Assembly: GCA_963712825.1 (NCBI GenBank)
Contig: CAVQJP010000016.1
Location: forward strand, 868,001 to 932,000
Direction of reading: 5' to 3'
Source of the DNA: AP-15 sp963712825
GTDB taxonomy: Bacteria > Pseudomonadota > Alphaproteobacteria > ATCC43930 > CGMCC-115725
DNA length: 64,000 nt
Positions 9,743-18,653 of this stretch are shown piece after piece. The stretch's first letter is position 1. Every line of letters begins with the position of its first letter. The notes under the pieces were generated by a model that ran no database searches, was not told the DNA's origin, and saw nothing but the letters and a program-made list of their open reading frames with translations. The position numbers were made by a program, and so were the translations under genes.

Positions 9743-10768
9743 ATGGCCGACCCTCGCTTTTTCTCGCGCGCCGGCCCGCTGGCCTTAGCCGAGCTGGCGC
9801 GCGCGAGCGGCGCGCGGCTGCTGCGCGACCAGGACAGCGCTCGGCTCTGCCATGATGTGGCTCCGCTCGAAACCGCCGGTCAGGACGATCTGAGCTTTCT
9901 CGAAAACCGCAAATATCTGCCGGCCTTCCGCCGCTCGCGCGCCGGCGCTGCGTTTGTCGACGAAGCCACCGCCAACGAAGCACCACCCGGAATGGCGCTG
10001 CTGTTGAGCGCCGAACCCTATAAGGCATACGCGCTGGCGGCGCAGGCGTTTTACCCGGTGCCGCCGATCGCCGCGGGCCGGGCACCATCGGCGCTGGTCG
10101 CGGCCGACGCGGTCGTCCCGAAAGACTGCGAAATCGGCCCGAATGTCGTAATCGAGGCGGGTGCGCGGCTCGGCCCGCGCTGCTCACTCGGCGCCAACAC
10201 GGTCATCGCCGCCGGGGTCGAGATCGGCGAGGACTGCCGTATCGGCGCCAACGTCACGATCAGCCATGCCGTGATCGGGGCGCGCGTCGTGTTGCACCCG
10301 GGGGTTCGGATCGGCCAGGCCGGGTTCGGCTTTGCTCCGGACCGGACCGGACCGGTCAAGGTCCCGCAGCTCGGCCGGGTCGTGATCGGCGACGACGTCG
10401 ACATCGGCGCCAACACCACGATCGACCGCGGCTCGGGTCACGACACCGTGATCGGCGCCGGCTCGATGATTGATAACCTGGTGCAGATTGCCCACAACGT
10501 CGTGCTCGGACGGTGCTGCATCCTGGCCGGGCAGGTCGGCATATCGGGCAGCACCCGGCTCGACGACTTTGTCATGATCGGCGGACAAGGGGAACTCGCC
10601 GGTCATCTGCACATCGGCGGCGGCGCGCGCATTGCCGCCAAGTCGGGGTTGATGCGCGACGTCCCGGCGGGAACCACGGTATCGGGCATCCCGGCGGTGC
10701 CGATCGCCGATTTTATGCGGCAGACGGCGGCACTGCAGCGTCTGGGAAGGAAAAAGGACGGGCGATGA
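9743..10768 (+). CDS. lpxD: UDP-3-O-(3-hydroxyacyl)glucosamine N-acyltransferase
   Basis: Adds the second acyl chain to UDP-3-O-acylglucosamine, the third step of lipid A synthesis. The 341 residues comprise the N-terminal uridine-binding domain (VAPLETAGQDDLSFLEN) and a long left-handed beta helix of hexapeptide repeats from about residue 110, with IAHNVVLGRCCILAGQVGISGS containing the catalytic His. It follows skp by 20 bp, and its stop overlaps the fabZ start (ATGA). Confidence 0.96.
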   Translation: MADPRFFSRAGPLALAELARASGARLLRDQDSARLCHDVAPLETAGQDDLSFLENRKYLPAFRRSRAGAAFVDEATANEAPPGMALLLSAEPYKAYALAAQAFYPVPPIAAGRAPSALVAADAVVPKDCEIGPNVVIEAGARLGPRCSLGANTVIAAGVEIGEDCRIGANVTISHAVIGARVVLHPGVRIGQAGFGFAPDRTGPVKVPQLGRVVIGDDVDIGANTTIDRGSGHDTVIGAGSMIDNLVQIAHNVVLGRCCILAGQVGISGSTRLDDFVMIGGQGELAGHLHIGGGARIAAKSGLMRDVPAGTTVSGIPAVPIADFMRQTAALQRLGRKKDGR

Positions 10769-11265
10769 ACGAACCGGCCGCCACCGCCGAGCAAACCGCT
10801 CAGCCAGCCTGCCCGCCCGAAAACAGCGTCCAGATCGACATCCTGCGGATCATGGAAATGATCCCGCACCGCCACCCGTTTCTGATGATCGACCGGGTTG
10901 TCGATGCGGTGGCGAATGTACGGGCGACCGGGATCAAGAACCTCTCGATCAACGAGGGATTTTTCCAGGGTCATTTCCCGGCGCGACCGGTCATGCCGGG
11001 GGTGCTGATCATCGAGGCCATGGCGCAGACCGCGGCGGTGCTGGTGGTTCACACCTTGGGCCCGGCAGCCGAGGGCAAGCTCGTCTATTTTATGAGCGTC
11101 GACAGTGCCCGCTTTCGCCGCCCGGTCTTTCCCGGCGACCAGCTCGCGGTGCACGTCGTCAAGCAGCGCCACCGCAGCAATGTCTGGAAGTTCGAGGGCC
11201 GGGCGATGGTCGGCGACAATCTGATGGCCGAGGCCGTGTTCGCCGCCATGATCCTCGATCAATAG
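10765..11265 (+). CDS. fabZ: 3-hydroxyacyl-ACP dehydratase
   Basis: Dehydrates 3-hydroxyacyl-ACP in fatty acid elongation and competes with LpxA/LpxD for 3-hydroxyacyl-ACP. PHRHPFLMIDRV holds the catalytic His, and FPARPVMPGVLIIEAMAQ holds the catalytic Glu region in the hot-dog helix. The 166 residues include a 20-residue N-terminal extension beyond the usual 145-150. The ATG at 10765 overlaps the lpxD stop. Confidence 0.96.
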   Translation: MNEPAATAEQTAQPACPPENSVQIDILRIMEMIPHRHPFLMIDRVVDAVANVRATGIKNLSINEGFFQGHFPARPVMPGVLIIEAMAQTAAVLVVHTLGPAAEGKLVYFMSVDSARFRRPVFPGDQLAVHVVKQRHRSNVWKFEGRAMVGDNLMAEAVFAAMILDQ

Positions 11266-11278
11266 CCGGCGCCGGCGA

Positions 11279-12079
11279 ATGCCTCGGATTCACCCGACCG
11301 CGATCGTCGCCGCGGGCGCGCGCGTGGCGGCGGATGCGGTCGTCGGACCCTATTGCATCGTCGGCGCGGAGGTCGAGCTCGGCGCCGGCGTCGATTTGCG
11401 CGCGCATGTCGTGATCGATGGGCGCACCGCGATCGGGGCCGGCACGCGGGTGTTTCCGTTCGCCTCGATCGGGCAGGAGCCGCAAGACCTCAAATATCGC
11501 GGCGAGGAATCGTCGCTGGTCGTCGGCTGCCGCAACACCATCCGCGAATATGTGACGATGAACCCAGGGACGGCCGGCGGCGGCATGATCACCCGCATCG
11601 GCGACGACTGCCTGTTCATGGTCGGCGCCCATGTCGCGCATGACTGCCGGATCGCCGACCATGTGATCATGGCCAACAACGCGACCTTGGCCGGGCATGT
11701 CGTCGTCGAGGAGCACGCCTTTCTCGGGGGTCTCTGCGCGGTCCACCAGTTTGTCCGTATTGGCCGGCATGCAATGATCGGCGGGATGTCCGGGGTCGAG
11801 CGCGACGTGATCCCCTATGGCCAGGTCATCGGCGACCGCGCCCGGCTGACCGGGCTCAACATCGTCGGCATGCAGCGCCGCGGTTTCAGCCGCGACGACA
11901 TCCAGGCGCTGCGCAACGCCTATCAATTGCTGTTCCACTCGGAGGGCACGTTAAGCGACCGCGTTGGCGAGACCGCCGAGCGCTTTGCCGGGATCGGCCC
12001 AGTCGAGGAAATCGTCCAGTTCATCCGTGCCGATTCGAGCCGCGCCATCTGCCAGCCGAAGGAAGCGAATGGCGGATAG
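11279..12079 (+). CDS. lpxA: Acyl-ACP--UDP-N-acetylglucosamine O-acyltransferase
   Basis: First step of lipid A synthesis, a soluble trimer. The 266 residues form hexapeptide repeats from the first residues (IHPTAIVAAGA), the catalytic-His segment MVGAHVAHDC, the LAGHVVVEEHAFLGG block and a helical C-terminal domain. The lpxI start lies inside its last codons. Confidence 0.96.
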   Translation: MPRIHPTAIVAAGARVAADAVVGPYCIVGAEVELGAGVDLRAHVVIDGRTAIGAGTRVFPFASIGQEPQDLKYRGEESSLVVGCRNTIREYVTMNPGTAGGGMITRIGDDCLFMVGAHVAHDCRIADHVIMANNATLAGHVVVEEHAFLGGLCAVHQFVRIGRHAMIGGMSGVERDVIPYGQVIGDRARLTGLNIVGMQRRGFSRDDIQALRNAYQLLFHSEGTLSDRVGETAERFAGIGPVEEIVQFIRADSSRAICQPKEANGG

Positions 12080-12948
12080 CCAAAAGGCGCGCTGGGCAAG
12101 CGCGAATGGGACGGCGGCGAACCCGCCGATCGCGGACAAGCTCGGCATCGTCGCCGGCGCCGGCGGGCTGCCGCGGCGGCTGGTCGAGGCCTGCCGGCAA
12201 ACCGGCCGCGAGGTCTTCGTGCTGGCGCTCGAAGGAGCGGCCGAGCCCGAAACGGTGGCCGATGTCGCACATGCCTGGTGTCCGCTCGGCGCCGCCGGGC
12301 GCGGCCTTGCGCTGTTGCGCGATAACGGTGTCGGGGAGCTGGTATTGGCCGGCGGAGTGCGGCGGCCCGCGCTCGCCTCGCTGCGCCCCGACTGGCGGGC
12401 CGCCAAATTTTTCGCCCGAGTTGGCTATCGGGCGCTGGGCGACGACGGGCTGCTCTCGGCGGTCGTCGCCGAATTGGAGCGCGAGGGATTTCGGGTGATC
12501 GGCCCCGATCAGGTGTTGCAAGCGCCGCTGGCGCCGGAAGGGCCGCTCGGCAGGCGTGGGTCCCGACGAACAGGCGCTGGTCGACATCGCGCAGGGCGAG
12601 CGGGTGGCACGGGCTTTGGGTGCCCTCGACATCGGCCAGGCAGTCGTCGTGCAGCAAGGCCTGGTGCTCGGGGTCGAGGCGATCGAGGGCACCGACGCGT
12701 TGCTGCGCCGCTGCGCCGGGCTGCGCCGCGAGGGACCGGGCGGCGTCCTCGTCAAGGTCGAGAAGCCGGGCCAGGAGCAGCGTGCCGACCGCCCGACGAT
12801 CGGGCCGCAAACGGTGGCGCTCGCCGCCGCAGCGGGGTTGCGCGGCATCGCCGTCGAAGCCGGGGCGACGATCGTCCTCGACCGCGACGAGGTCGTCGCC
12901 GCCGCTGACCGCGCCGGTCTTTTTGTCTTTGGCATCCGCCGGGTGTGA
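12069..12948 (+). pseudogene. lpxI: UDP-2,3-diacylglucosamine pyrophosphatase LpxI, split by a one-base frameshift
   Basis: LpxI hydrolyses UDP-diacylglucosamine to lipid X and replaces LpxH in most Alphaproteobacteria. The N-terminal domain (LGIVAGAGGLPRRLVEAC) reads from the ATG at 12069 to the segment APEGPLGR; the catalytic C-terminal domain (VGPDEQALVDIAQG, AVVVQQGLVLGVEAIEGTD, VLVKVEKPGQ) continues in the next frame to 12948. Removing one base near 12555 restores an uninterrupted protein of about 292 residues. Both halves are well conserved, so the break is recent or a sequencing error. It lies between lpxA and lpxB and overlaps both. Confidence 0.9.
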
Positions 12949-14165
12949 CCGCCGTCGCAGATAAAGCCGATCGGGCGCCGTTTATCTTTGTCGTCGCCGG
13001 CGAGCCGTCGGGCGACGCGCTCGGCGCCGCGTTGATCCGGGCATTGCGCCAGCGCACCGACGGCCGGCTGCGGGTCGCCGGGGTCGGCGGCGAGCGGATG
13101 CGCGACGAGGGTCTCGACAGCCTGATGCCGTTGGCGGACCTGGCGGTGATCGGCGTCGCCGAGGTGCTGCCGCGGGCGCCCTTGATACTGCGCCGGGTGC
13201 GCGAGACCGCGGCGGCGGTGCGGGCGATGCGGCCCGACGCGGTCGTGACGATCGACAGTTCCGGCTTTAGCTGGCGCATCGCCCAGCGGCTGCGGCGGTC
13301 GGGCGAAACCCTGCCGCTGATCCATTACGTGGCGCCGATGGTGTGGGCATGGCGCGCCGGCCGGGCGCGGCGCATGGCGCGCTGGTACGACCACCTGATG
13401 GCGCTGCTGCCGTTCGAGCCGCCCTATTTCGAGCGGGTCGGGCTCGCCTGCTCCTATGTCGGCCACCCGGTGCTCGACAGCGGCGCCGATTGCGGTGACG
13501 GCGCGCGGTTTCGCATGGCGCACAGTATCGCCGCGGACCACTTGCTGATCTCGGTGCTGCCGGGCAGCCGCGGCGGCGAGGTGCGCCGGCTGCTGCCTAT
13601 CTTTGGCGCCGCATTGGCGCGGCTCGAGGGGATGGTCGGCCGGTTTCGCGTCGCGGTGCCGACGGTCGCTACGGTTGCCGCGGCGGTGACCGAGGCCACG
13701 CGCGGCTGGCCCGGCGAGCCGGTCGTCATCCGGGAGCCGCACGAAAAATACGACGCCTTTGCCGCGAGCCGCGCGGCCCTCGCCGCCTCGGGCACGGTGG
13801 CGCTGGAACTGGCGATGGCACGGCTGCCGATGGTGGTGTGCTATCGCCTGAACCCGGCGACCGAGGCGTTGCTCGACCGGGTCCTGAAGGTGCGCCAGGT
13901 CAACCTCGTCAACCTGCTGACCGAGCGGCCGGTGGTTCGCGAGCTGCTGCGCGGCGACTGCACCCCCGACCTGGTCGCAGCGGAAATGGCCCGGCTGATA
14001 CGGGACGAACGAGTTCGCGCCGACCATATTGCGGGGTATGATCTGGCGATGCGCCGCCTCGGAGCGGACGGCCCGTCGCCGAGCCTCAACGCCGCCGACC
14101 GGGTCCTCGCGATCCTCGCGGCGCGCCGGAGCCGCAATCCCGGCACTCAAACGGAGGATTTTCCC
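12945..14165 (+). CDS. lpxB: Lipid-A-disaccharide synthase (frame runs on into gloA)
   Basis: Joins lipid X to UDP-diacylglucosamine to give the lipid A disaccharide; a peripheral inner-membrane GT19 glycosyltransferase. VVAGEPSGDALGAALIRAL, VGGERMRDEG, HYVAPMVWAWRAGRA, SVLPGSRGGEVRR and ASGTVALELA are the family blocks. It starts at a GTG overlapping the lpxI stop. Its natural end is near residue 400 (AADRVLAILAARRS), but no stop codon occurs there: the frame continues without interruption into the glyoxalase gene and ends at 14609. The coordinate given is the boundary before the downstream ATG. Confidence 0.93.
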
Positions 14166-14609
14166 ATGGCCGTAACCGAAGTCGCCGAAACCGCCCCGCA
14201 CCCGGCGGCCGAAACCGACAAGTACCGCTATCTGCACACGATGATCCGGGTGCGCGACCTCGACAAATCGCTTGAGTTTTATACGGGGCAGCTCGGCATG
14301 AAATTGCTGCGCAAGCGCGACTACCCGACCGGCAAGTTTACGCTCGCCTTTGTCGGGTATGGCGACGAGGCCGACAGCACCGTGCTCGAGCTGACCCATA
14401 ATTGGGAGCAGGCCGAGCCCTATGCGCTGGGCAGCGCCTTTGGCCATCTGGCGCTCGGCGTCCCCGATGTCTACAAGGCGTGCGAGCAGCTGGGCGCCGC
14501 CGGCGTCAAAATCCCGCGCCCGGCCGGGCCGATGGCGCATGGCGGATCGGTCATCGCCTTTATCGAAGACCCCGACGGCTACCGCATCGAACTGGTGCAG
14601 CGCCCGTAG
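14166..14609 (+). CDS. gloA: Lactoylglutathione lyase (glyoxalase I)
   Basis: Converts the methylglyoxal-glutathione hemithioacetal to S-lactoylglutathione. The 147-residue product carries the metal ligands His (YLHTMIRVRD), Glu (TVLELTHNW), His (FGHLALGV) and Glu (YRIELVQRP) in the paired beta-alpha-beta fold. GGAGG precedes the ATG at 14166 with good spacing, so it can be translated independently. It is also the in-frame C-terminal continuation of lpxB, with no stop between them. It is convergent with the next gene. Confidence 0.93.
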   Translation: MAVTEVAETAPHPAAETDKYRYLHTMIRVRDLDKSLEFYTGQLGMKLLRKRDYPTGKFTLAFVGYGDEADSTVLELTHNWEQAEPYALGSAFGHLALGVPDVYKACEQLGAAGVKIPRPAGPMAHGGSVIAFIEDPDGYRIELVQRP

Positions 14610-14643
14610 CCGCGCTCGACCTACTTCCACACCGAAACCTCGT

Positions 14644-14680
14644 CATTGCGACCCATGGGCACGCCCGTGGGGAAGCAATG
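14644..14680. repeat. Palindromic intergenic repeat, possible bidirectional terminator
   Basis: The outer arms CATTGC (14644-14649) and GCAATG (14675-14680) enclose imperfect arms CCCATGGGC and GCCCGTGGG, giving a long hairpin in the 92-bp gap between two convergent genes. The CGTCATTGCGA...GAAGCAAT layout resembles a palindromic intergenic element seen in many proteobacteria (from memory). There is no trailing T run, so a termination role is inferred from position. Confidence 0.55.
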
Positions 14681-14701
14681 CCGGGGCGGTTCCCGCGCCT
14701 C

Positions 14702-15064
14702 CTAGCGCTGCGCTGCGGGATGGGCGCGGATCAGCGCGGCGGCGACCTCGACCGGGTCGTCCTCGGCGCCGATCAGAAAATCGACGGCGCGCTGCACCGG
14801 CGGGTGCAGGCGGCCGCCGAGATCGGCGACTTCGGAAATCCGCACCGGGCCGCCATCGAGATCCTTCGCGCATTTGTTGAGCACGCGCTCGAGCACAAAG
14901 GCGACCGTCACCCGGCTCGACGACGGCGAGGACGCGATGCAGCCGCGGGCATAGATCGCCAGCTCCAAAAGCGCCTCGACATTGCCGAACCGGTTGCGCT
15001 GCGTCTGGTACAAAAACTGACGCCTCAGATGGACCGCGGCAAGATCGACGACTGCGTCGGTCAC
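14702..15064 (-). CDS. Hypothetical protein downstream of pyrE
   Basis: A 120-residue product not recognised as any family. It is mixed alpha/beta in character, with no signal peptide, no membrane helix and no metal motif. It starts inside the last codons of pyrE (4-base overlap) on the same strand, which supports translation as the second gene of a pyrE transcript. It ends in a convergent arrangement with gloA, across a hairpin repeat. Confidence 0.65.
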   Translation of the reverse strand: MTDAVVDLAAVHLRRQFLYQTQRNRFGNVEALLELAIYARGCIASSPSSSRVTVAFVLERVLNKCAKDLDGGPVRISEVADLGGRLHPPVQRAVDFLIGAEDDPVEVAAALIRAHPAAQR

Positions 15065-15621
15065 GAGAAGTCACGCCAGGTGAACAGCGCCTCAAAGGCA
15101 ATGCCGGCGCGCGCGAAATTCTCGGCGGCGCCTTCGAGGCGGTCGACGATGCTGACGATCTTGACGATCGGGCAGTCGAGACGGCGGGCCTGCTCCGCCG
15201 CCTGCATGACCGAGGCGCCGGTGGTCGTCACATCCTCGAACAAAATGACCCGCGTCCCCCTTTCAAGCAGGCCGTCGATCCGCTGGTCGGTGCCGTGGCC
15301 CTTGCTTTCCTTGCGGACAAAAAAACCGGCGATCGGCTTTTCCGGCCAGCTGCGCGCGCACAATGCGGCGACGATCGGGATCGCACCCGTTTCGAGCCCG
15401 CCGACCGCCTCGACCTCGTCGTCGCGAATCATCTCGAACAGCAGGTCGGCGACCAGCATCGCGCCCTCGGGGTCGAGCAGGGTGCGCTTCATGTCGAAAA
15501 AGAAATTGCTCGCCCGCCCGGAGGCCAGCACGAAGTCGCGGTTCTGCAGCAGAGAGCGGCGGCGAATGATGCCGAGCAGCTTTTGCCTTTTGGCCGGAAG
15601 GTCCGCCCCCATCGCAAGCAT
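15061..15621 (-). CDS. pyrE: Orotate phosphoribosyltransferase
   Basis: Joins orotate to PRPP to make OMP in pyrimidine synthesis. The PRPP loop RVILFEDVTTTGASVMQA and the GLETGAIPIVAALCAR segment are diagnostic, as is the flexible catalytic loop FFVRKESKGHGTDQRIDG. The 186 residues could start at 15621 or at the ATG three codons later. It is followed by an overlapping small gene. Confidence 0.95.
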   Translation of the reverse strand: MLAMGADLPAKRQKLLGIIRRRSLLQNRDFVLASGRASNFFFDMKRTLLDPEGAMLVADLLFEMIRDDEVEAVGGLETGAIPIVAALCARSWPEKPIAGFFVRKESKGHGTDQRIDGLLERGTRVILFEDVTTTGASVMQAAEQARRLDCPIVKIVSIVDRLEGAAENFARAGIAFEALFTWRDFS

Positions 15622-15796
15622 CTGTCCTCGCCTCGTCGGCTTGCGGCGCCGTCTTTCGATCGGCGCCCAGCGAGCGGCGACCTTTCACCGCGGCGAGAGA
15701 AAATTAAGCCTCAACCGCCGCCGCGTGACAAGAGCGTTACACGCCCGCGGCCCAGACGGCGCTTGCGCCATAATACCGGGAAACTGTGGCAACTGT

Positions 15797-16483
15797 TCAG
15801 GTGGCACCCGGTTTGTTGGGGCTACGCACCACTTCGGCTACCTGCTTTTCATATGCCCACTCGCTTTCGAGAGAATCGAAATGGAGGCGAAGGTAGTCCG
15901 GGTCATTAAGTAGACACTGCAGCGTGCCGATAACCTCCTCTTGCCCGGACACTCGATGGCCAGGCCGGCTCAGTATCTCTGCGAGAAGGTCAACCGCATC
16001 AGGACCCAATTCATTAGCTTCGATGCCCGTTAGCATACTTTTCGCCAAGGCAAAAGTTTCCTCCCTCCATTGGATGGACAGAATTTGAAGTCCTTGCCGC
16101 ATGTTCGCTTCATTCACAGCATCCTTCGCTCCGGCGCGCTTCGCCATCGATACGAAATTGGCGGTCTCAGGCCCAGCTACTTGCGCCGCGCCCCGTCGGG
16201 TTTCCTCCCATGTTGCCGGATCGCGATCGAACGCAGCGGCGTGCTTTGCAATTGCGTCCGCCATCCCTTCCGCCTGTTCCGGACTCATTACCACCATGTA
16301 GGCATTGCGCATCGCCGCCGCCGACTCTGCACCGGACGCAAATGGTCCTTGCGCCGCCCATACAGGAAATACTTGGCGCGCCATGTTGATAGCTCGTTTA
16401 GACGTGCGTGATCTTAACGAAAGCCAGAATAGGATCGAAGCCGTAATAACTAAGGCAGAAAAAACAAAATACGCGGTCATCAT
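15797..16483 (-). CDS. Hypothetical membrane-anchored protein
   Basis: 228 residues with one N-terminal membrane helix (about residues 3-23, AYFVFSALVITASILFWLS) followed by a soluble, mainly helical domain rich in Ala and Glu. No family is recognised. Two ATGs occur back to back at the start. Codon use is visibly less GC-biased than in neighbouring genes, and together with the small gene at 16.7 kb it forms an AT-richer patch between pyrE and the HNH gene, suggesting acquisition by transfer. Confidence 0.7.
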   Translation of the reverse strand: MMTAYFVFSALVITASILFWLSLRSRTSKRAINMARQVFPVWAAQGPFASGAESAAAMRNAYMVVMSPEQAEGMADAIAKHAAAFDRDPATWEETRRGAAQVAGPETANFVSMAKRAGAKDAVNEANMRQGLQILSIQWREETFALAKSMLTGIEANELGPDAVDLLAEILSRPGHRVSGQEEVIGTLQCLLNDPDYLRLHFDSLESEWAYEKQVAEVVRSPNKPGAT

Positions 16484-16638
16484 AGCTAAGAGTTCTGCTC
16501 ACGCCACCGCTCGAGACGCGTCACTAGCAGCACGTCGCCGACATCAAGCTGTTGTGAGGGCCGGGCGCAGGCCGTGGCAACGCGGGCAGAGAATGGGACC
16601 GTCCGTTCAAGCTACCGACCGCCAGAAGCGCGAGGCGA

Positions 16639-16842
16639 TCAACCCTTGCAGCGTGGAGCAATCTGTCGCTCCGTCAACACGGTGCTGCCCTCACCGTCCA
16701 CTATGTGTAAGTCGAGGCACCCGCCTAGCGCAATTTGCGCGCATGCCATTGTTATGGCGTTCCTCTGAGTCTCTGTTTCAATGAAATGCTCGTAAAGTTC
16801 GTCGGGACTTGCCCCCTTGCGGAATACTACCCGATAGGTCAT
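16639..16842 (-). CDS. Small hypothetical protein (67 aa)
   Basis: A compact 67-residue product beginning MTYRVVFRKG, with alternating strand and helix character (RNAITMACAQIAL helix, CLDLHIVDGEG strand). Its ATG is preceded by GGAG with eight-base spacing. No family is assigned; size and pattern resemble short single-domain proteins of unknown function. It lies in the same AT-richer patch as the membrane protein at 15.8-16.5 kb. Confidence 0.6.
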   Translation of the reverse strand: MTYRVVFRKGASPDELYEHFIETETQRNAITMACAQIALGGCLDLHIVDGEGSTVLTERQIAPRCKG

Positions 16843-17039
16843 GTCCAGTTCTCCGGGAAGGGAGCCACGCGTCTCCAGAGCTTATTCGGACGAGATGAAT
16901 TTTCCGTGAACCTGGTTTTCTAGGATCCCCCGTTAGCGGATGTTTTTGCAGGCGCCGCCGGAAGCTTCCCAGTCCGATGCGGTTGGTGTGACGCGCGAAA
17001 ACGGATGGATGCACCCGTATCTCTGACCGCGCCGGCGGC

Positions 17040-17696
17040 CTAGAACGGGTCGAGCTCGGTGTCCCAGTAGAGATAGTCGCGCCAGCTGTGGTGCAGGTAG
17101 TTGGGCGGGAAGGCGCGCCCGTTTTCCTGCAGCATGTAGGTCGTCGGCTGCACCGGGCGGTGGCGCGGGTACATGCCGCTCTCGCGCGGCAAGCGGTTCC
17201 CCTTCAGCAGATTGCAGCTGCCGCAGGCGGTCACGACATTGGCCCAGGTCGTGCGCCCGCCGCGCGAGCGCGGCACCAAATGGTCAAACGTCAGCTCGTG
17301 CGACGGATACGGTTCGGCGCAATATTGGCAGGTGAAGCGGTCGCGCAGAAACACGTTGAACCGGGTGAAGGCCGGATGCCGCGCCGCCGGGACGTATTCC
17401 TTTAGCGACACCACGCTCGGCAGCCGCATCTCTAGGGACGGGCTGCGGACGCTGACGTCGTAATGGTCGATGATGTTGACGCGATCGAGAAACACCGCCT
17501 TGATCGCGTCCTGCCACGACCACAAGGACAGCGGAAAATAGCTCAGCGGCCGGAAGTCGGCGTTGAGCACCAAAGCCGGGCAATTATCCAAGCAGGCCGT
17601 CACCACCAAACCGTTATGCTGCTCGTCATCATCGACCGCGGGCGGGATAGCACGCGTTTGTGACAGCTTGATAACGAATCGGCCGCGGGCGAACAA
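17040..17696 (-). CDS. HNH endonuclease
   Basis: Contains the HNH/McrA zinc-binding domain: CQYC, the FDHLVPRSRGG catalytic segment, Asn in WANVV and CGSCN as the second metal pair (about residues 125-170). The N-terminal half (LVLNADFRPLSYFPLSLWSW) belongs to a family widespread as a single chromosomal gene in Alphaproteobacteria, with no proven role. The longest frame starts at a TTG (17696), but family similarity only begins around VVTACLDNC, so an internal start near 17610 is equally possible. Confidence 0.88.
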   Translation of the reverse strand: MFARGRFVIKLSQTRAIPPAVDDDEQHNGLVVTACLDNCPALVLNADFRPLSYFPLSLWSWQDAIKAVFLDRVNIIDHYDVSVRSPSLEMRLPSVVSLKEYVPAARHPAFTRFNVFLRDRFTCQYCAEPYPSHELTFDHLVPRSRGGRTTWANVVTACGSCNLLKGNRLPRESGMYPRHRPVQPTTYMLQENGRAFPPNYLHHSWRDYLYWDTELDPF

Positions 17697-17720
17697 GAAG
17701 CCGAGACACTATTTCGCAGC

Positions 17721-18653
17721 TCAGCGGGTCGGCACCGGCGTGTCGCCGCGATAGTCGTAAAAACCGCGGCCGGTCTTGCGGCCGAGCCAGCCGGCCTCGA
17801 CGTATTTGACGAGCAGCGGGCACGGCCGGTACTTGCTGTCCGCCAGCCCCTCGTAAAGCACCTGCATGACCGAGAGACAGGTGTCGAGCCCGATAAAATC
17901 GGCCAGCTCAAGCGGGCCCATCGGATGGTTGGCGCCGAGCTTCATCGCGGTGTCGATCGCCTCGACCGAGCCGACACCCTCGTAGAGCACGTAAACCGCC
18001 TCGTTGATCATCGGCAAGAGGATGCGGTTGACGATAAAGGCCGGGTAGTCCTCGGCCGCTACCGGGGTCTTGCCGAGCTTGACGGCTAGACTGCGGGTGA
18101 GCGCAAAGGTTTCCTCGTCGGTCGCGATGCCGCGGATCAGCTCGACCAGGGTCATCACCGGGACCGGGTTCATAAAATGCATGCCGATGAATTTTTCCGG
18201 CCGGTCGGTCGAGGCGCCGAGCCGGGTGATCGAAATCGACGAGGTGTTGGTGGCGATCAGCGCATTGGGACGCAGCTTTGGCGTCAGCTGCTTGAAGATC
18301 TGGCGCTTGACGTCCTCTTTTTCTGTGGCGGCCTCGATCACCATGTCGCAGTCGCCGAAGAGCGCGTAGTCGACCCCGGTCGCGATCCGCGCCATCGCCG
18401 CGTCCTTTTCCTCCTCGCGGATCCGGCCGCGTGCGACCTGGCGCGCCAGATTGCGGTCGATCGCGTCGCGGCCGCGCTGGAGCGCCTCCTCGCTGACGTC
18501 GGTCATCACCACGTCGAGCCCGGCGAGCGCGCAGACATGGGCGATGCCGCCGCCCATTTGCCCCGCGCCGATCACGCCGATGCGGTGCAGCCGGTCGAGC
18601 GGCTGCGAGGCGGCGCCTGAGGCGGTAACGGCGGATGGCGCGGCGGTGCTCAC
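17721..18653 (-). CDS. hbd: 3-hydroxybutyryl-CoA dehydrogenase
   Basis: NAD(P)-dependent oxidation of 3-hydroxyacyl-CoA in fatty acid or polyhydroxybutyrate metabolism. An N-terminal Rossmann fold (IGVIGAGQMGGGIAHVCA) is followed by the TNTSSISIT block, HFMNPVPVM and the C-terminal helical dimerisation domain (NHPMGPLELADFIGLD). The 310 residues carry a short Ala/Ser-rich N-terminal extension. The start overlaps the end of etfA by four bases, so etfB-etfA-hbd form one operon linking acyl-CoA oxidation to electron transfer. Confidence 0.94.
   Translation of the reverse strand: MSTAAPSAVTASGAASQPLDRLHRIGVIGAGQMGGGIAHVCALAGLDVVMTDVSEEALQRGRDAIDRNLARQVARGRIREEEKDAAMARIATGVDYALFGDCDMVIEAATEKEDVKRQIFKQLTPKLRPNALIATNTSSISITRLGASTDRPEKFIGMHFMNPVPVMTLVELIRGIATDEETFALTRSLAVKLGKTPVAAEDYPAFIVNRILLPMINEAVYVLYEGVGSVEAIDTAMKLGANHPMGPLELADFIGLDTCLSVMQVLYEGLADSKYRPCPLLVKYVEAGWLGRKTGRGFYDYRGDTPVPTR

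Noticed and set aside
12021..14630. An 869-codon open frame on the minus strand opposite lpxI, lpxB and gloA
   Set aside because: It is antisense to well-recognised genes and its translation is a composition-driven His/Arg/Ala-rich shadow with no domain.
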